DNA of 64,000 nt from Carya illinoinensis (taxonomy: Eukaryota; Streptophyta; Magnoliopsida; Fagales; Juglandaceae). Of this stretch, positions 59,015 through 64,000 are shown one piece after another. Location of the stretch: the NCBI RefSeq assembly GCF_018687715.1, contig NC_056758.1:32335467-32399466 (forward strand). The letters run 5' to 3'. Each line of letters begins with the position of its first letter. Positions within the stretch are counted from its first letter, which is position 1. The notes under the pieces were generated by a model. It was not told the DNA's origin and ran no database searches. It saw only the letters and a program-made list of their open reading frames with translations. The translations under genes and the position numbers were made by a program.

Positions 59015-59238
59015 ACGTTTGAACGGTTTAGTATTGGCGTTCAAACGTTTAAGAATACGTTCGAACGTATATATGAACGTTCGAACGTTAAATTAGGGGG
59101 GGAAATGTTTCCCGCTAATCGATTTGACGTTTGAACGGTCTAATATAACCGTTCCAACGTTTAATAAAAACGTTCGAACGTATATTTTCACGTTCGAACG
59201 TTAAATTAGCGGGGGAAATTTTTCCCGCTTGTCGATTT
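59015..59238. repeat. Two 112-bp tandem repeats with CGTTCGAACG motifs
   Basis: Units begin ACGTTTGAACGGT at 59015 and 59127 and both contain ACGTTCGAACGTATAT, ACGTTCGAACGTTAAATTAG and GGAAAT-TTTCCCGC. They lie just upstream of the likely leader of the rightward genes (about 59280 onward). Confidence 0.8.
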
Positions 59239-60420
59239 GACGTTCGAACGTTCATTAAACGAACGTTCGAACGTAAATGTTCTACATTTACACGACAGAA
59301 CCTCACAATCTCGCACTCGTTCCAGTCGACCGAGCATCACTCGCACGCTCATTTTGTTCCAACCAACGCCATTATTCTTCAATATAGCCCTCAAATATTA
59401 CTAACTCCTATCAATCTCTTATATTTTCGGATTAAGAGGTTGTTTTTACCGTTTGGTGAAGAGTTTTTATCGTTTGGTGGATTTTCCGCTTTATCTCTCC
59501 AAATCAGGTATTCTCCTTAAATTTGACCTCATTTTAGTTTTTATATAAGTGTTTTCGTTTGCTTACATGAGTTCGTCATATAGTTTGCTATCTTTTGATG
59601 TAATATGGACTGTAAATTTTGGAGTTTTCGGAGGTTGAAGACGAGTGATTTCTGGAAGTAATCCGTTCGAACGATATTCGTGTTCCGTTCGAACGTAATA
59701 TATTAGATCGAACGGTGACGAGCACCGTTTGAACGATTTCTTGGGCAGTGTTAAAATAATTAACATTTTAAATGCAGGAGTGTAATTAAAAATTAATTAT
59801 TTATAATCTACATTTAATAATACTTAAATACTTAAAAGATTCAAATAATCAAATGAGAATGAATTAAATTACAAATCATCCAAATTTTGTTACAAAACTT
59901 AATTATTTATGATGTTGAATTATTTGTTTGATACATGTTAAATATTGACATATCTTATATTGCTTGTTCATCAATATTAGCCTTAGACCCGTTCGAGAGT
60001 TATCAATCCGCCTTAATTGAAAGATTGATAACTCTTGAATTGTCCAGAGTGGACAGTTTGGAATTGTAAGATCATTCTCGCAAGCTATCGATCTATATCT
60101 GTTATACGTCCAGCATTAAGATTTTGGTAGATTTATCCCTTGTTCTCCGGATATGCAGTTTCGGTGATGTTGTATCGACGATGGATAAGTCGGTGCACAC
60201 AACCAGACGAGCATATTTGGAGAACTATGGGGAGATGCTGCCGAAATTTTGTTGGGCGTGACAGATTATAGAGGATAGGACCAACTACCCGGTGTAAGGT
60301 GGCATACTCCTTGATTGATACATGATACATGCTTGTTTGTTGATGCACACGTGATTGTTTATAATGAAGATAGTCAGCAATTTCAGTGTGGTAATCATCA
60401 ATTTCAGTGATCATATTAAC

Positions 60421-60537
60421 ATGCTCAAGGAACTAGGAGGAAATGATATAGACTGGAAACATGAAGAGGAGTTTCCGAGATGGTTTGAACGACGGGTAAT
60501 GACATTACATATGCGACACTTCATTCAATACAAATAG
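60421..60537 (+). pseudogene. C-terminal scrap of TNP2-type transposase
   Basis: The frame reads MLKELGGNDIDWKHEEEFPRWFERRV up to a TAG at 60535. The EEFPRWFERRV segment is the end of the DUF4218-linked TNP2 protein of CACTA elements. I find no Transposase_21 catalytic core between 59300 and 60420, where it would be expected. Confidence 0.6.
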
Positions 60538-60601
60538 AAAATATTGATTGTTTTTTTTTATTGATATAATAGACGTTTTACTTAATATGTAGGTTGTACA
60601 A

Positions 60602-61318
60602 ATGCATGCCAATAATCCAAACGATATATCAGATGAATTGTATGCATTAGCGCGTGCCCCATCGAGACGGGCTACAAGATATTCTGCATGTATTTCTCGT
60701 GGTAGTAGGTATCACACAATAGATCGAGATCATTATAGGAAAACACAAAATAGTGGTGTACTAGTTGAGGGAAGTCATGATGGAGAAAATATTGATTTCT
60801 ATGGAGTGATTGTTGATATAATTGGAATGAAATATTTGGAGGAGCTTGCAGTGTATCTGTTTAAGTGTGATTGGTGGGATTTAAGCAATCCTCGAACTGG
60901 AGTCCGTGATGATGAATATTTCTTGAGTATTAATACATCAAGAAAATGGTACGAGGATGATCCATTTATTTTAGCTTCTCAAGCATCTCAAGTATTCTAC
61001 TTAGATGACCCGAAGTTGGGAACTCAATGGCGAGTAGTACAAAAATATACTCCAAGAAATGTATATGATGTTATCCCTCAGGCAGAAGGGCGAGATGAAG
61101 AAGAAGATGGTGCCTCTACTCAAGAAGCATACCAAGAGAGTCAGCCCGTCTTTAATTTGTTTGTGGATTTGAGCCAGTATGAGATGATTCCATTGAATAG
61201 AGAAGATATTGAGGCTGAAATTGTTGATGCGACACTTGAGCAAAGTGTTGATTCATCTGAAGTATCTACAGAAGATGAGACTGAATTGTCAAATGATACT
61301 GATACAGATAGTGATTGA
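60602..61318 (+). CDS. DUF4216-containing protein (TNP2 C-terminal part)
   Basis: A 238-residue open frame; an acceptor site (ATGTAG) just before 60594 suggests it is an exon joined to upstream TNP2 sequence rather than an independent gene. Residues about 55-140 (IDFYGVIVDIIGMKYL, VYLFKCDWWD, FILASQASQVFYLDD, WRVVQKYTPRN) are the DUF4216 domain typical of CACTA TNP2 transposases. The C-terminus is acidic (EVSTEDETELSNDTDTDSD). DUF4216 has no defined activity. Confidence 0.8.
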   Translation: MHANNPNDISDELYALARAPSRRATRYSACISRGSRYHTIDRDHYRKTQNSGVLVEGSHDGENIDFYGVIVDIIGMKYLEELAVYLFKCDWWDLSNPRTGVRDDEYFLSINTSRKWYEDDPFILASQASQVFYLDDPKLGTQWRVVQKYTPRNVYDVIPQAEGRDEEEDGASTQEAYQESQPVFNLFVDLSQYEMIPLNREDIEAEIVDATLEQSVDSSEVSTEDETELSNDTDTDSD

Positions 61319-61392
61319 CGAATTATATTTTCACATTACGTGATGATGAGCACTATTTTACTTAATGAATATTGTATCAGTTTTTTGAAATT

Positions 61393-62898
61393 ATGCCTCT
61401 GACGAGAAAGGAAGTGCGCAACCCATCTCCACCTGTTCCTAGCTCTCTTTCAGACTCACCATTAGAGATTGACTCTACAGAACAAGGTAAAATTCTAATA
61501 GTCATAAAAGTTATTAATTAAGATTATAATAGAAAATTGATTATAATGTTATATATCATGATGACTTCACAGTACAATCTCGTCAAGGTCGAGGCACTAC
61601 GAGAGGCGTGACGTTGGAAAAATATCGTAAGGTGGGTAAGATCAAAGTTAACATTCTTGATGAACATATCGGAGGCGAAGGACAACCAGCAGCTTGGCTT
61701 GCATCGCATGTGGGTGCTCTTGCACGAACCTATGCACCTTTGGCAACAAGTTCATGGAAGAAAGTCCCCCAAGATGTTAAAGACCTTAGCAAGAAGCGTT
61801 GTTTGGTAATGTTTAATAAATGAAATTTAATTGGACTTATAATTTTATTTTACTTTAAAGGTAGAATATTATAAATGTTAATATTTTTGTCCAAACTTTT
61901 TTCTGTAAGGATGATTTCGAATTAAATTTTGGTTGGAGAGAGGAGCGTAAAACTGTGGAAGAGCTTATGAGTAATGCATTCCGCAAGTATAAGGCGAGGT
62001 GTCATGAGCATTATAATAAGTTTGAGAATAGTGAAGAAGCACACCAACATCCTTTTCAAGATGTGCAACCTTCTGATTGGGAAAAACTTTGTGACATGTT
62101 TGAGGATCCATCATATAATGTATAATTAATTTAATTATTTTAGTCCTATTTTTAATTTCGCTTTCTAATATTTTCAATTCTTATGTAGGAGCGAAGTTCT
62201 ATAAACAAAACAAATAGATCAAAATTGAAGATTACTCATCATGCAGGCTCAAGATCTTTCCACCGCCTCTCTAAAAAATTGGTATTGCTATTCTTTCATT
62301 TGTATATAGTTAACTGAATATATCAATCATAATGATTTTATATCTTAACAAATCTTTATTATAGCAAGATTCAGATGCCAATTATGATCTGACAAAATTA
62401 TATGCTGCATCACATACTAATCGTAATGGAGAGTGAAGTCATCCTGATGCCCGTGAAAATTATGTAAGTATTATAATTTGTTTTAAATAAATATATTTGA
62501 ATATTTATGATGATATTAACTCTTTATCTTATGTGTAGGATAAAATGGTTGCCCTGCGTGCTGAATCTACGTCAGATCAAAATTCTTCAAATACAGATGT
62601 TGAGATTTTTACACAAATTCTGGGTGAACGTTCAGGATATTTGAGGGGTTTGGGTCGCTGTGTAAAACCTTCTCCCTCTTCCTCTTCTTCCGGGTCTGCC
62701 TCTATAGCTCAAGAGAATGCGAATCGTAGAATTGAAGAATTGGTTGCAAAACAACAAGAGTTAGAGGCTCAATTGGCGAGACAAGGAGACATGGAGATGC
62801 GCCTCAAACAACATGAAGAAGAACAAGCAGAGTTCAGGAGAGATATGCAACTCCAAATGCAACAGCTTATGCAACAGTACAGGCCTCCAACCAACTGA
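61393..62898 (+). pseudogene. TNPA-like protein, Ptta/En/Spm family (PF03004), one internal stop
   Basis: Exons: 61393-61486, 61573-61805, 61910-62119, 62189-62281, 62365-62463, 62539-62898; all GT-AG and in phase, 362 codons before the stop. An Arg/Gly-rich start (GRGTTRG) leads into WKKVPQDVK, NFGWREERKTVEELMSNAFRKYKA, FEDPSY and SRSFHRL, the order seen in the plant transposase PF03004 family. The C-terminus is a strong Gln/Glu-rich coiled coil (ELVAKQQELEAQLARQ...). TGA at 62434-62436 in exon 5 falls where relatives usually have Trp, a single-base loss. In maize En/Spm, TNPA binds subterminal repeats; this protein would be expected to bind the CGTTCGAACG motifs. Without the stop it would be complete. 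Confidence 0.85.
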
Positions 62899-63636
62899 TG
62901 GTTTTTTACGTCTAGCTTATGACATTATCTAATTATGTATGAACAATGCTAGTTTTATGGTTATTTATTTCTTCGCACTTATTATAAAACTTTTGTGAGT
63001 AATTAAACAGTTCCTAATTTATGTTTTTCAAATAATATGGATGTCTATTTAGTTTTTTTATAATTATTGGTTTTAATAAAAATAATATCCGTTCGAACGA
63101 CCGAGTCACGTTCGAACATTAATGGGCATGCCGTTCAAACGATAATGTACCATTCAAACAACAATGCGCAAATCGTTCGAACGATACCAGATGCTCAAAA
63201 AACCGTTCAAACGCATGACATTACCATATCGTTCGAACGTTGATCATCACCGTTCGATCTCTTATACCGTTCGATCGTCTCATTTAACGTTCGAACGTAT
63301 TTCTACTGATCGTTTGAACGTATCTTGATAACCGTTCAAAAGAAACGTTAACGTTCGAACGGTATATGAGAACCATTCGAACGCTATTCTAGAACGAATT
63401 TTAACCGTGACAAAAAAATCCATCGTTCGAACGGTATCGAACGGTCAATTTCAAAATCGTTCCAAAAGATATATTTTGGGATGAAATTGTGATTTTCGTC
63501 CCAATATATCTTCTGGGACAGTGATGTTGGGATGACCTTGGGATAAAATTTTTTCGTCCCAAAAAATCTTTCGGAACGAAATCTATATATTTTGGGACGA
63601 AAATTTTCGTTCCAAAATATGTTTTTTGTTGTAGTG

Positions 63637-64000
63637 AATTTTCCTTTTTCCATAGGGGCCGGGGGTGTTCGAAGCTAGCTAGTTTTTGGTTTTCGTTTTA
63701 CTTTTCTATGTATATATAACCAATAGGTAGAGGGTGGCGTCTTTTCCCTCAAAGTCACGTCTTTCATGGGACCAACCAGAGGTAATTTTCACGCCCTATA
63801 TTGGAGATGAGCCGACGCCAACCTCTCCCTCTTCTGAAGAAATTTGAAAATGGAGCGACCTCTAACTCCTTTATATTTTTTGTGTGCGAGAGGAGGCCAG
63901 GGTACGTACTGCTGAGAGTGACAGTGATGGAGAGATCATATATATAGAGAGAGATGGAATGATGAGAGATTATTGGGATCATCAGTTAGGTTATTGCGGC
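63637..64000. other. Right flank of the CACTA element
   Basis: Unique-looking sequence with a small GA/TA tract near 63935-63955 (ATATATATAGAGAGAGA). No gene is recognised. Confidence 0.6.

Larger units (their letters stand above)
55636..63636. mobile_element. CACTA (En/Spm) DNA transposon, 8.0 kb, probably non-autonomous
   Basis: The ends are identical inverted repeats of 18 bp (CACTACAACAAAAAACAT) at 55636-55653 and 63619-63636. After these, both ends carry GGGACGAAA/GGAACGAAA-type repeats, then dense CGTTCGAACG variants (55760-55990 and 63090-63440). A 3-bp target duplication is not obvious (TTT on the left, AAT on the right). Inside is a leftward gene at 56224-57441 and rightward exons from about 60421 to 62898 (TNP2 tail, DUF4216 and TNPA-like). 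The catalytic part of the TNP2 transposase is absent, so it would depend on a relative for movement. Confidence 0.92.

Noticed and set aside
60133..60414. 93-codon minus-strand frame in the CACTA element
   Set aside because: No recognisable domain, opposite to the local exons; could be chance, so not called a gene.
55633..63639. Exact 3-bp target duplication for the CACTA element
   Set aside because: Flanks are TTT and AAT, which do not match; the site may have mutated.
1..64000. tRNA, rRNA or CRISPR features
   Set aside because: I saw no cloverleaf with GGTTCGANTCC-type T-loop in context, no rRNA segments and no spaced repeats of CRISPR type; a tRNAscan run would be the decisive check.

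Overview
The window looks like nuclear DNA of a woody eudicot. It has intron-rich plant genes with GT-AG splice sites, a plant DHHC S-acyltransferase, a group IIb WRKY factor and a GH28 enzyme, set among plant transposons: L1-type LINEs, a Sirevirus-like Copia element, a CACTA element and MITEs whose internal sequence is rich in GAGATGAGATGAG. MITEs of that kind are common in Fagales such as walnut, hickory and oak, so I lean to that order as an inference. I see no bacterial, organellar or CRISPR sequence.

Layout. (1) 69-11391 (+): cytosolic-type prolyl-tRNA synthetase in 12 exons. Intron 2 is swollen to 6.4 kb by a MITE (584-933) and a decayed L1-type LINE (about 961-6478). (2) 12469-14610 (-): a small L7Ae/L30e-fold protein gene in six exons, with a one-base break in exon 1 and two short retroinsertions in one intron. 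(3) 20735-23592 (+): GH28 polygalacturonase-like gene in six exons, lacking the usual catalytic histidine. (4) 24605-30210 (-): DHHC protein S-acyltransferase in nine exons, with a 5'-truncated LINE (about 25727-28295) in intron 7. (5) 36038-39173 (-): group IIb WRKY transcription factor in six exons, with W-boxes and a perfect G-box upstream. (6) 39.2-45.2 kb: AT-rich spacer with many (TA)n and (CT)n tracts and no gene seen. (7) 45217-54416: complete Sirevirus-like Copia retrotransposon with 1.33-kb LTRs, an exact 5-bp target duplication, an interrupted gag-pol and two related antisense coiled-coil reading frames near its 3' end. (8) 55636-63636: an 8.0-kb CACTA transposon with 18-bp identical ends. 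It holds one leftward gene and a rightward series of TNP2-tail, DUF4216 and TNPA-like exons, and is full of variants of the palindrome CGTTCGAACG.

The first genes (synthetase, L7Ae protein, polygalacturonase) resemble neighbours on Arabidopsis chromosome 3: from memory, At3g62120 is the synthetase and At3g62110 a GH28 protein. This suggests a conserved ancestral block, with the lineage-specific bulk added by transposons. Three of the five host genes carry retrotransposon insertions in introns. The least explained parts are the paired antisense genes of the Copia element and the divergent promoter of the CACTA element, where the repeated palindrome sits next to a TATA box.
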